64,000 nucleotides of DNA, from contig OMYA01000007.1 of NCBI GenBank assembly GCA_900315175.1, positions 1 through 64,000 of the forward strand, written 5' to 3'. Origin of the DNA: an uncultured Bacteroidales bacterium. GTDB taxonomy: Bacteria > Bacteroidota > Bacteroidia > Bacteroidales > F082. Below, piece by piece: positions 48,577-56,407 of this stretch. The position numbers and the translations under genes are program-made. The notes below the pieces were generated by a model that saw only the letters and a list, made by a program, of their open reading frames with translations, was not told where the DNA came from and did not search any database. Numbering within the stretch: position 1 is the first letter of the stretch; each line of letters opens with the position of its first letter.

Positions 48577-49650
48577 TTAATCGTTAATACTAAACAACTT
48601 GACAGGCAGGTGCCGATTAAGCCATTTCAAGTGCCGTTTAATGTCTTCACGGCAATAAGAGCCATTATATATCACCTTCTTGGTGTAGGTAGCAAACAAC
48701 GGAATACTTTCAAAGAACTCTTCTGTCTGAAAAAGGTCTGTACTCTGAGGAATATGTGTCAGTGGATAAAATATCTCGTGAGTGACATCATTTCTTAAGA
48801 ATCCTCCCGCTTCTTGAAGCACTAGCCCAAACGTACTAAACTGTTTATTCAAACTGGTGATAACATTCTTTCTCTTAAACAAATAGCTCTGGGCTCGCAT
48901 TTGCTCAATAGCCAGTGTTATCTTATTAATAAATGCGTCACCGAAGTGTTTTCTAGCAGTTATTGTCTTCCTGCTATCCATCACCTGCGACATGGCCAAG
49001 ATATCCATTTTCACAGATGGATTGAATTTCACCTGCAATATCGGAATGCGCAACTCATTGGCTATGTTCACTTCTTCTTTGGTAAACTCGCTCTCGTTAA
49101 AATGTTCTGTATTCAGCACTACTATCAGTTCTGTATCATTCAATTCGTGACGCAGGTACTGCTGAAAGTCAACTCCAGGCTGAATACTATACGAGTCTAA
49201 AAAAGGATGATATTTTAGCTTAGTAAGCGCGTCGAACAATTGGTGAGCCAGTTCCTCACTGTCAACCCTACGATACGAAATAAACACCTTTCGGTTGGTA
49301 TTCACAATGCCAAAGAACGCAAGAATATAATTCTTCAAAGCATGAACTGCCCTTTCGTCGTTTAGGAAGAAGCCATTCAGATTCCTTATGCTTTTGGGGA
49401 TATTCTGAGTGAATTCCGGAGCACTGGGCGCAATTGGCAGTATTTGCTTTTGGCGAGCCAATTCTGCTAAATCCAAAGTCCCTTGATAATGAGATGAACC
49501 TGCCGTCTTTCCATAATATAGATAAAGAACAGGATAATCCTTATCTACATCGCCTACCCTCTTGAACTTAATCTCAGGATATGCCTTACATACCTCAATC
49601 AGTTCCTTTTTATAAAACGGCGTTCCTAATGTTACTATCTGGTATATCAT
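48577..49650 (-). CDS. TIR-domain protein with unknown N- and C-terminal domains
   Basis: This 357-residue protein has an N-terminal region of about 120 residues with no recognised fold (MIYQIVTLGTPFYKKELIEVC...VLYLYYGKTAG). The central TIR domain follows (NRKVFISYRRVDSEELAHQLFDALTK...PFLDSYSIQPGVDFQQYLRHELNDTELIVVLNTEHFNESEFTKEEVNIA). The Glu in TKEEV is at the position of the NADase catalytic Glu. A C-terminal segment of about 100 residues ends HLKWLNRHLPVKLFSIND. The longer frame starts with TTG, so I use ATG at 49650. It is the first gene of the TIR-SLOG-TIR group. Confidence 0.8.
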   Translation of the reverse strand: MIYQIVTLGTPFYKKELIEVCKAYPEIKFKRVGDVDKDYPVLYLYYGKTAGSSHYQGTLDLAELARQKQILPIAPSAPEFTQNIPKSIRNLNGFFLNDERAVHALKNYILAFFGIVNTNRKVFISYRRVDSEELAHQLFDALTKLKYHPFLDSYSIQPGVDFQQYLRHELNDTELIVVLNTEHFNESEFTKEEVNIANELRIPILQVKFNPSVKMDILAMSQVMDSRKTITARKHFGDAFINKITLAIEQMRAQSYLFKRKNVITSLNKQFSTFGLVLQEAGGFLRNDVTHEIFYPLTHIPQSTDLFQTEEFFESIPLFATYTKKVIYNGSYCREDIKRHLKWLNRHLPVKLFSIND

Positions 49651-49736
49651 TGTCAATTAATTCGATTTTACTCACGCTTCTACTTTGCCAAACAGCACCG
49701 TGCCGTCACTATTTATGGTACAGTAGTCAGGTAGCT

Positions 49737-50690
49737 TTATTCTTTTGTTCTTATAAACTGTCCATAACAGTATTCATTCCCTTCGCATCCAGAATAAGCC
49801 TGTAGTCCTTCACGTACGACTTTGAGGTATTCTGATTCTTCGTATATGTTTTTCAGCCTCATTTCTTTTACATTTTTAGGCTTGACGCCTTTATTTATCT
49901 CCATCATCCCATCCTTAAAGGCTTCGCAGGGAAATACGTATCCATCGTAACGCACGGTCAGCTTTATGCCGCCTGTGCCGCAAGCGGCTCGTTTAGCAGA
50001 AAATGGCAGGCCAAGCCGAATTTTGCCCTGATAGGTTTCTTGGCACTTTGCCATTATCTTTTTCAACTCTTCCTGTTCCTCTACACTCATTTCCACCAAT
50101 TCTCTGTTTCCCAGGACACGTCCTTGAGGTACAAGGCGCAGGAAACTGACATTGGACACTCCCATTGAATAGAGCTTACTCAACACATCGGGGATCTGAC
50201 GGAAGTTGCAGTGCATAGGCACCAAGTGGGCCTCAACAGGGATTCCAAGCGCTATGGCACTATTGATGGTCTCATCCAACAATGCCAAGTTTACAGCCTC
50301 GGTTCCCATAATGGTGGCATAAAGTTCTGCGTCTATGGCCTCGTAGTTGAAGATAAGCGCATCCAGCTTGCCTTTTACAGCCTCTAACAGCATCGTCGGG
50401 ATAGATGAATAGCTATCGCCATCGCTATAGACGCCACTGGAATAGAGTCTAACTTTTAGGTCTTTCCCCTGCATGTACTCAACTATTTCCACTATATCTT
50501 CTCTGAGGAATGGCTCTCCACCAGAAAGGCTTACAGTCTTTGCACCCAATGCCACGGCATCGTCCACAACTTGGATGATGGTTGAATAGTTCAGGCGCTC
50601 TGTTTTTTTCATATCAGAGAGTGAAGAGCAGTAAATACAATGGTTGGGGCACTGCTGGGTTACCTCAATGGTGATTTCGTTCAAGCTCAT
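49737..50690 (-). CDS. Radical SAM protein of the base-modification/TIR operon
   Basis: This 317-residue protein has the radical SAM cluster CPNHCIYC (Cys14, Cys18, Cys21), VSLSGGEPFLRED, and VRLYSSGVY. The C-terminal Cys pattern (CGTGG...GYVFPCEAF...CEGNEYC) resembles a reduced SPASM domain. Its ATG overlaps the stop of the 5-hmdU-kinase-like gene (ATGA). After its stop, a different frame remains open for 22 codons (IKLPDYCTINSDGTVLFGK...), so a longer ancestral C-terminus is possible. The substrate is unknown; the operon suggests a nucleotide or DNA base. Confidence 0.85.
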   Translation of the reverse strand: MSLNEITIEVTQQCPNHCIYCSSLSDMKKTERLNYSTIIQVVDDAVALGAKTVSLSGGEPFLREDIVEIVEYMQGKDLKVRLYSSGVYSDGDSYSSIPTMLLEAVKGKLDALIFNYEAIDAELYATIMGTEAVNLALLDETINSAIALGIPVEAHLVPMHCNFRQIPDVLSKLYSMGVSNVSFLRLVPQGRVLGNRELVEMSVEEQEELKKIMAKCQETYQGKIRLGLPFSAKRAACGTGGIKLTVRYDGYVFPCEAFKDGMMEINKGVKPKNVKEMRLKNIYEESEYLKVVREGLQAYSGCEGNEYCYGQFIRTKE

Positions 50691-51688
50691 AGTGCAAATA
50701 GCGTCTGCTGGAGGGGTTCGCGCTGGATATGCTCTTCAACGCCCCACTTCTCTGGAAAGTAATAGTCAATGCCTTCCATCGAAGGCTTATAATGCTGTTT
50801 GATTCGAACATTACCCACTTTCAGTTCAGGCATCTTGGCTCGCAGGTATTTATCTGTCTCACAGAAACAGTTCTGAAGATCAATCAACTTGGGTTTGCGT
50901 CCAGGCAGCGGGCGGAACTCGGTATAGCCGTAACGCTCCTGCAGCTCCTCAAAATGATCGTGAATATAATAGATGGCATCCTCATAATCATTGCCGTAGG
51001 ATGAGAAGCATTTCTTAATACCCCTCACGGCTCCCACTCCTGCCTTGACAAAGCTATTCTCGTCAAAGTTCAAATAGGGTGAGTAATTGAAATCAACAGT
51101 ATATTGGTAGGCCAGGAAGTCACCAATCAGCGGATAGTCTCTCAGTTGGTTATACACCTCGGCCATACATTTGGCATTTAGTACTTTTTTCAGTCCCTGA
51201 CCTTTGATAAACTCGTCCTCTATCATCTGTAGCCAAACCTGATGCTTGGTGTTGATGTCGTGATAGCCGGAATAGCTGCCGGTCATCATATAGGCATTGG
51301 AGAAGATGGGATAGTTCTGCTGTCGTATGGTGAGAGCCTTACTCAACTTCTCTACGTTGAATGAGCCAACGGTGATATCATAGAGTCCACTAAGGTAATC
51401 CCAAGTCTCTATCTTGTTGAACACCTTGAAAACAAGGATTCTCAGCAGCACATCCTCGGGGCTGTATTTATCTAAGTCTTTATAGATGACATTCCGTATC
51501 AAATACTGGCTCACACGATCGCACGCACGATAGACGTTGGTAAATTTATACTCCTTCAGGATAGGGTCATCAGTCAGATGGCTGCTATCCTCACACCGTC
51601 TCCAGAAGATGTTCATACGCTCCTGGATGAAGTAGAAGTAATATTTCAACGTAGCATCGTTGGGGACAATGCTACTTGTCTTCTTCAT
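50687..51688 (-). CDS. 5-hydroxymethyl-dU DNA kinase-like / thymine pyrophosphorylase-related helical-domain protein
   Basis: This 333-residue protein has an N-terminal part YYFYFIQERMNIFWRRCEDSSHLTDDPILKEYKFTNVYRACDRVSQYL and LRILVFKVFNKIETWDYL. It matches my memory of the helical domain of 5-hmdU DNA kinases and alpha-glutamyl/putrescinyl-thymine pyrophosphorylases: the PLTxDPIL..YKFTNVYRxxDRVSQ and FKxFNxxETW patterns. Those phage enzymes act on hydroxymethyluracil in DNA to build hypermodified thymines. No P-loop is seen here, so only the helical part is present. I start at MKKTSS (51688; 51694 is also possible), overlapping the Nmad2 gene by 17 bases. Confidence 0.68.
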   Translation of the reverse strand: MKKTSSIVPNDATLKYYFYFIQERMNIFWRRCEDSSHLTDDPILKEYKFTNVYRACDRVSQYLIRNVIYKDLDKYSPEDVLLRILVFKVFNKIETWDYLSGLYDITVGSFNVEKLSKALTIRQQNYPIFSNAYMMTGSYSGYHDINTKHQVWLQMIEDEFIKGQGLKKVLNAKCMAEVYNQLRDYPLIGDFLAYQYTVDFNYSPYLNFDENSFVKAGVGAVRGIKKCFSSYGNDYEDAIYYIHDHFEELQERYGYTEFRPLPGRKPKLIDLQNCFCETDKYLRAKMPELKVGNVRIKQHYKPSMEGIDYYFPEKWGVEEHIQREPLQQTLFAL

Positions 51689-52310
51689 CCTCATACACTT
51701 CGTACTTGTCACGTTTGAATTCCTTCCAATTGCAAGGGTCGCCATGGATACCTGTTTCGTAATTAGCGGCAAGCCAATCTACAAAGGCTTGAATCTTGGC
51801 GTCATCGAGATCTTTGTATTTAGTCGCCCTCGGGTTCCCTGTGTCAGCTATGTACTCCAATTCCCTAGGCAACTGGATTGAATGGTCGCCAAAATAGTAG
51901 AACTTATTGCACACTAGCACATTATGGCCACTGATATCACTCCTCTTATGCTTACCATTGGCATCATTGCTATGAGCACAATGCTCTTGAACAACTTTGC
52001 CTTTTACAGTATGATAAACGTTATCGCCATACATCTGCATCAATGTTCCATTGGTGTTGGCTTTCTTAACCTGAAAACGAGGGTCCTTCCAGTAATTGTC
52101 AAAAGAGATAATCTCATCTACACAGGCGACATACACCACAGTATCCTCGTTACCCATCGCTTTACTTCCCAAACCAACTATCCAATCGCCTACGGCTAAC
52201 GAGCGGCTCTTACGAATCTGTGCTTTGCACGTAGCCAAAGTCAAGGTTCCCCAAAACGGATTGGGCGCAAACCCATAGTCATGATCCATTCTATATCTGA
52301 AGCAGTGCAT
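51672..52310 (-). CDS. Nucleotide-modification-associated domain 2 (Nmad2) protein
   Basis: This 212-residue protein has YGFAPNPFWGTLTLATCKAQIRKSRSLAVGDWIVGLGSKAM, VVYVACVDEIISFDNYWKDPRFQVKK, and YGDNVYH. FAPNPF-G-TLATCKxxIR, GDWIVGxGSK and YWxDPRF are the core motifs of Nmad2, a fold predicted by others to act in DNA or nucleotide modification or its recognition. It is the second gene of the operon, 9 bases after the TIR-like gene. The C-terminus is acidic (KYEVYEDEEDK). Biochemical role not established. Confidence 0.78.
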   Translation of the reverse strand: MHCFRYRMDHDYGFAPNPFWGTLTLATCKAQIRKSRSLAVGDWIVGLGSKAMGNEDTVVYVACVDEIISFDNYWKDPRFQVKKANTNGTLMQMYGDNVYHTVKGKVVQEHCAHSNDANGKHKRSDISGHNVLVCNKFYYFGDHSIQLPRELEYIADTGNPRATKYKDLDDAKIQAFVDWLAANYETGIHGDPCNWKEFKRDKYEVYEDEEDK

Positions 52311-52319
52311 AGTAGTCTC

Positions 52320-52808
52320 TTATTTGCATTTGATGTAAATCATTGGATAGGAAACGGGGCCTGTAACAGGCAACCCATCCGGTTTCTCGTTGACCGTCAT
52401 TCTACCATTAATGACATCTATCAACTTGTCGGTAGAATTCCAACCAAGCAAAGAACCTCCAAATTCCTTAAAGGCACCTGGCAGTTTCACATTGTCTTTA
52501 CATCCTTTTTCATAGACACCAACAATGGTCTTACCTTGCTTGATAGCCTGGCGGATTTCATAGTTCACCCACTTGCGTTCGTGAGTGTGCTCACCAATCA
52601 TCACAATGAAGGTCTTTGCCCAGCGGATGCAGATGCGGAGGTAGCGGGCAATGACGGCATCAGAATGACGCTTGTTGTCATAGTCTTTCTTCTCCACAGA
52701 ACTGTTGCGGGCATCGCAACCATGATTCTTAAGATTTTGCTTGAGAGAATCCAGTTGTTTCTCGTCCTCGCCGTAATGACTAATAAATACGTTGTGCAGG
52801 TCTGCCAT
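52320..52808 (-). CDS. TIR-like protein (ThsB/DUF1863-like), first gene of the operon
   Basis: This 162-residue protein has MADLHNVFISHYGEDEKQLDSLKQNLKNHGCDARN, AKTFIVMIGEHTHERKWVNYEIRQAIKQGKTIVGVYEKG. HNVFISHxxxDE, the Asp/Arg-rich loop and WVNYEI with its Glu follow the TIR-like MTH538/DUF1863 family to which Thoeris ThsB belongs. These proteins make NAD-derived signals on infection. Here it sits immediately before Nmad2, the 5-hmdU-kinase-like and radical SAM genes instead of a ThsA. Signal production in response to modified or unmodified DNA is speculative. Confidence 0.72.
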   Translation of the reverse strand: MADLHNVFISHYGEDEKQLDSLKQNLKNHGCDARNSSVEKKDYDNKRHSDAVIARYLRICIRWAKTFIVMIGEHTHERKWVNYEIRQAIKQGKTIVGVYEKGCKDNVKLPGAFKEFGGSLLGWNSTDKLIDVINGRMTVNEKPDGLPVTGPVSYPMIYIKCK

Positions 52809-52973
52809 ATTATTTAATCATAAACCATTATCCATGAACCGTCTTCCTTCCCCATTGCGGCACAAACACATACGAGCAAAAAGCCCAAACCCCTTTTAGG
52901 ATTGATTTCAACTTTTCACTCTTCATTTTTCACTTTTCACTTCCAGTATCCCTTCCACCTCATGCTCCACAAA

Positions 52974-53330
52974 CTACCCCTCTTTGCATTCAAAGATAAC
53001 ACTCCCTGACTCTAACGACTCCAGCTTATGCCACACATTCTTAGGGATGTCAACACCATAGTTGCCACTCTCTTGACTCAACACCACATCTTATATGATA
53101 GAGCCATCATCATTGTGAGTAGTCACCCTAGCCTTACTTCGCAAGATAACGAAAGACTCATCCTTGGTCGGGTGTTTATGGATGGGTGCCACAGACCCTG
53201 GCTCCACCGCATTCAAAAATCGATGGCACTTATCCTCCAATGACTGATGGAAGTTATAGTTCATCCGCAGACGGGGAGATGCCTTCGCCTGCTCAGAGAC
53301 TTTATCAAGAAGATTCTTATCGATAATCAT
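52974..53330 (-). pseudogene. WbuC-type cupin interrupted by nonsense codons
   Basis: Starting at ATG 53330, the frame gives NYNFHQSLEDKCHRFLNAVE, PGSVAPIHKHPTKDESFVIL (cupin metal site HxHxxxxE) and THNDDGSII, then a TAA at 53091-53093. The same frame continues with WbuC sequence: NYGVDIPKNVWHKLESLESG and SVIFECKEG, then TAG at 52974-52976. One in-frame stop thus splits an otherwise complete cupin. WbuC proteins occur in O-antigen/capsule clusters, and the gene follows CapD directly (8 bases). A C-terminal fragment of a different copy is at 39093-39320. Confidence 0.85.
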
Positions 53331-53338
53331 GGAGCCAT

Positions 53339-55303
53339 TTATGCTATATCCAACACTTCGTACTCCGAGTTATTACTCTTATACTCCGGCACTATCTCTT
53401 TCATCTTCTTCACGGTAGTCATATTGTCATATCGCTTTGACATATCTACCAGTTCTTCAATATCCTTATTCACCTCATCGTAATCATATTCACGAACGCT
53501 GGCTATTCTTATCTTTTCGTGGAATGTGGACTTGGTGCCTTCGAGTTCGTTCAATACTTCCTCATACAACTTCTCACCCTCGCGCAAACCAGTATATTTA
53601 ATCTCAACATTTTTAGCTCCAGACAATGCAATCATCCTCTTTGCCAAGTCTGCAATCTTCACCGGTTCACCCATATCAAAGACAAAGATTTCTCCACCAT
53701 TGCCCATCGTGCCGGCTTCGAGCACTAGTTTACAAGCTTCCGGTATCAGCATGAAGAAACGTACAATGCGCTCATCAGTCACTGTCACAGGACCACCATT
53801 TTTAATCTGTTGCTTAAATAATGGAATAACAGAACCATTTGAGCCCAATACATTACCAAAGCGTGTTGTCACAAATTGTGTATAATCATTTGATGAAATG
53901 CCATTTTTCTGTGCCTCTTTTGCCAGTTTCTTAGCCAAACTCTGTACATAGATTTCACAGATACGCTTTGAGCAACCCATAACATTTGTGGGATTCACAG
54001 CCTTATCCGTTGAAATCATGACGAACTTCTTCACATCATATTTCACACTCATATCTGCTATCACCTTCGTACCATAGATATTGTTCATCACAGCCTCACT
54101 GGGGTTCTTCTCCATCATTGGCACATGCTTATAGGCAGCTGCATGGAAAACATATTCAGGTCTGAACGTATCAAAGATATAATCCATCCTTGTCCTGCGA
54201 CTGATACTGGTCACTACCACCTCACAAGGAACTTCGGGATAGTCCTTTGCCATCATCAACTGAATGTTGTGTTGTGGAGTCTCAGCTTGGTCAATCAACA
54301 TCATGGCTGCAGGCTTAAATTGGGCAACCTGTCTAACCATCTCTGAACCTATAGAACCTGCCGCACCTGTTATCAACACTCTTCTGCCAGTCAGCATGTT
54401 CTCGACAGATTTCAAATCCACGCTAATTTCAGCTCTTGGTAGCAGGTCTTCTACGCTTACCTCCCTGAGTTGCATGTTCTCCACCTCTTCATCGCTCAAC
54501 TCACCATTCTTGATACTGGCTTCTTTTGCCTCCTGAGCCATGAAGATTTTACAGCCTGCACTGATAAAGACATCCTGGAGTTTTTGATTCTTTCGGAATT
54601 CTTGAACACGCAGAGGACTTACCAAAACAGCTTGTATCCCTTCTTCTTTTACAACTTTTGCTATGTCATCTTCAAGAGTATAAACCGGTTTTCCCATTAA
54701 TTGCATATCCCTCATGCGACGGTCATGAGTGATAAAACCGCATAATTTAAAACGTCTTGGACTTTGCGAGCGTATATTCTTAGCCATACCTATACCACCA
54801 GACAGAGCACCATAGATAATTGCGTTAATAACTTCGTCTTTTGAATTGGCGGAATCAAATACATCCTTTACTACTATTCTAACACCCCACATCAACAATG
54901 TAGCAATCGCAATAGCAGAGATAGTCTCTAATGGGGTTATTGCAGTAAAGGCTTCTACACCTTGCCAATGGCAAATCAGAGAACAACTTATCGCAAGCAC
55001 CAATGTGATGGCATTTGCATAGGCCACCTTCATCAAGTCCACGAAACTGCTGTAGCGAACAACAGCTGAATAAGTTTTGAATACCCTTGCACCAATCCAA
55101 CTGAGAGCAGTATATAATAATGCCGTATAGAACACCGCTATGCGATGCTCAAACATCGTTCCCGTTCTGTTGCTTACCCAATATGCAAACAGACTCGACA
55201 GAAATACTATTATCGAGTCCAACAGCAGGATACACCAAAATGGCAAAACATTCTTACTGAAGTACATATCTACCAACTTATTAATCGTTCTATCTGCTTT
55301 CAT
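53339..55303 (-). CDS. CapD/FlaA1-type membrane nucleotide-sugar 4,6-dehydratase
   Basis: This 654-residue protein has four N-terminal membrane helices (CILLLDSIIVFLSSLFAYWV, AVFYTALLYTALSWIGARV, ITLVLAISCSLICHW, ISAIAIATLLMWGVRIVV). A CoA-binding-like linker (IIYGALSGGIGMAKNI) and a Rossmann dehydratase domain follow (RVLITGAAGSIGSEMVRQV, ISTDKAVNPTNVMG, TTRFGNVLGSNGSVIPLFKQQI). The SxDK...MGCSK motif replaces the usual YxxxK in this family, as in PglF/CapD. It removes water from a UDP-GlcNAc-type sugar and normally feeds an aminotransferase such as the one at 56408. It is located at the inner membrane. Confidence 0.92.
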   Translation of the reverse strand: MKADRTINKLVDMYFSKNVLPFWCILLLDSIIVFLSSLFAYWVSNRTGTMFEHRIAVFYTALLYTALSWIGARVFKTYSAVVRYSSFVDLMKVAYANAITLVLAISCSLICHWQGVEAFTAITPLETISAIAIATLLMWGVRIVVKDVFDSANSKDEVINAIIYGALSGGIGMAKNIRSQSPRRFKLCGFITHDRRMRDMQLMGKPVYTLEDDIAKVVKEEGIQAVLVSPLRVQEFRKNQKLQDVFISAGCKIFMAQEAKEASIKNGELSDEEVENMQLREVSVEDLLPRAEISVDLKSVENMLTGRRVLITGAAGSIGSEMVRQVAQFKPAAMMLIDQAETPQHNIQLMMAKDYPEVPCEVVVTSISRRTRMDYIFDTFRPEYVFHAAAYKHVPMMEKNPSEAVMNNIYGTKVIADMSVKYDVKKFVMISTDKAVNPTNVMGCSKRICEIYVQSLAKKLAKEAQKNGISSNDYTQFVTTRFGNVLGSNGSVIPLFKQQIKNGGPVTVTDERIVRFFMLIPEACKLVLEAGTMGNGGEIFVFDMGEPVKIADLAKRMIALSGAKNVEIKYTGLREGEKLYEEVLNELEGTKSTFHEKIRIASVREYDYDEVNKDIEELVDMSKRYDNMTTVKKMKEIVPEYKSNNSEYEVLDIA

Positions 55304-55315
55304 ATGAATACATTT

Positions 55316-56337
55316 TCAATTATCATTATCTTCACTTCCTAACAGACCTTTGGATAACCTCCAGAAATACAACCACAATGAAAAAAATGGTTGGAATACT
55401 ATTTCCTGCGGATAGTGGTTTATCAGATAAGCGTCTCTTCTCAAATTATGTATGAAACGCTTGAAAGCCGTTTTTTGCGAACCCCATTTTCGTGTATCTC
55501 CATGCCCCATATTGCCAGTCATCATCACTTCTTGCAAAATGAAACGACCTTCTTTCTCGTTAGGCTCCATCAACAAATATTTATCCTCCATTCCCAATGC
55601 ATACTGCATCATCCACATAAGACCCGACGCAAAACGATACATGCCGAGTTTTTTATCCAACGAACTGAATCATCTTTCTCAACATCAGAAAAGCCTTGTT
55701 TCAAAACATAATAGTAATCCATTATCTGCCTAAAGCCCACCCCACTACTCATCATATGATCATAGCAATGCATCAGGATGAACACCCTATCAAATGCCAA
55801 ACTAGGCATAGCCTGCCTCATTATCGGATGATGGATAGCACAAAACTGATGGAATCTTCTGTTATGTAAAGGATTACTCAAACATGATGGCCAAATATGG
55901 ATTTCTAAAGGAATATCATCAAAAAGATGGAAATGTATGTGTTGATAATTCACTCCATACAACTTACCATCTTTATCAAACTTCCTTGCAAAATCATATA
56001 TTCGCTCTCTCCCACCATCCAGCCACACGTCTATATCACCAGACTGTCTCCTATTAGGATTTGAATAATAGCGACCAACTACCGCCCCCTTCAACAAGGT
56101 GCACGCAAAGCCTTTTCCACGGAAATAATCAACAGCCTCAGCACTGGCTTTTATAATCTTGATGGTATTCTGCTCTATAACCTGAACAAAACCTATCCAC
56201 TGCAACAATATATCTTGTGGGGGCCTTTGTTCATCAGGATGCCGTTCTAAACCATCAAGCATAATACCAAGAATGGATTGCTTCTCGGATTCACTGTATA
56301 AATCTAACCATTCTTTTCTATTGGGAACCCGTGACAA
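55316..56337 (-). pseudogene. Nucleotidyltransferase-like (NTP_transf_5) gene with a one-base deletion
   Basis: The first frame (55609-56337) has the nucleotidyltransferase part: CTLLKGAVVGRYYSNPNRRQSGDIDVWLDGG (GD-I-D-V metal site) and HFHLFDDIPLEIHIWPS, then drifts into RWIKNSACIVL and stops. The second frame (55316-55660) resumes with KKLGMYRFASGLMWMMQYALGMEDKYLLMEPNEKEGR and continues to the normal end. The switch falls in a run of six A/T at 55649-55654; one more base would read RWIKKLGMYRF. The start is TTG inside a perfect 14-bp palindrome, and no upstream ATG is in frame. The family is common in capsule loci but its role is unknown. Confidence 0.82.
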
Positions 56338-56353
56338 TTTGTCACGGGTTCCC
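56323..56353. repeat. Perfect 14-bp inverted repeat at the start of the nucleotidyltransferase gene
   Basis: GGGAACCCGTGACA (56323-56336) and TGTCACGGGTTCCC (56340-56353) are exact inverse copies with a three-base loop. The TTG start of the gene downstream falls in the loop-proximal part. There is no T-run on either side, so it is not an ordinary terminator. It might be an RNA control structure or a small inserted palindrome. Confidence 0.85.
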
Positions 56354-56407
56354 TAAAGCTATCTGCAATAGTTCAAAAAACAGCATTCCTTCTTGATAGA
56401 ATCAACG

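Noticed and set aside
39093..53330. A single WbuC gene split by insertion of the Qat/TIR block
   Set aside because: The two cupin pieces overlap in homologous positions with different sequences, so they come from two genes.
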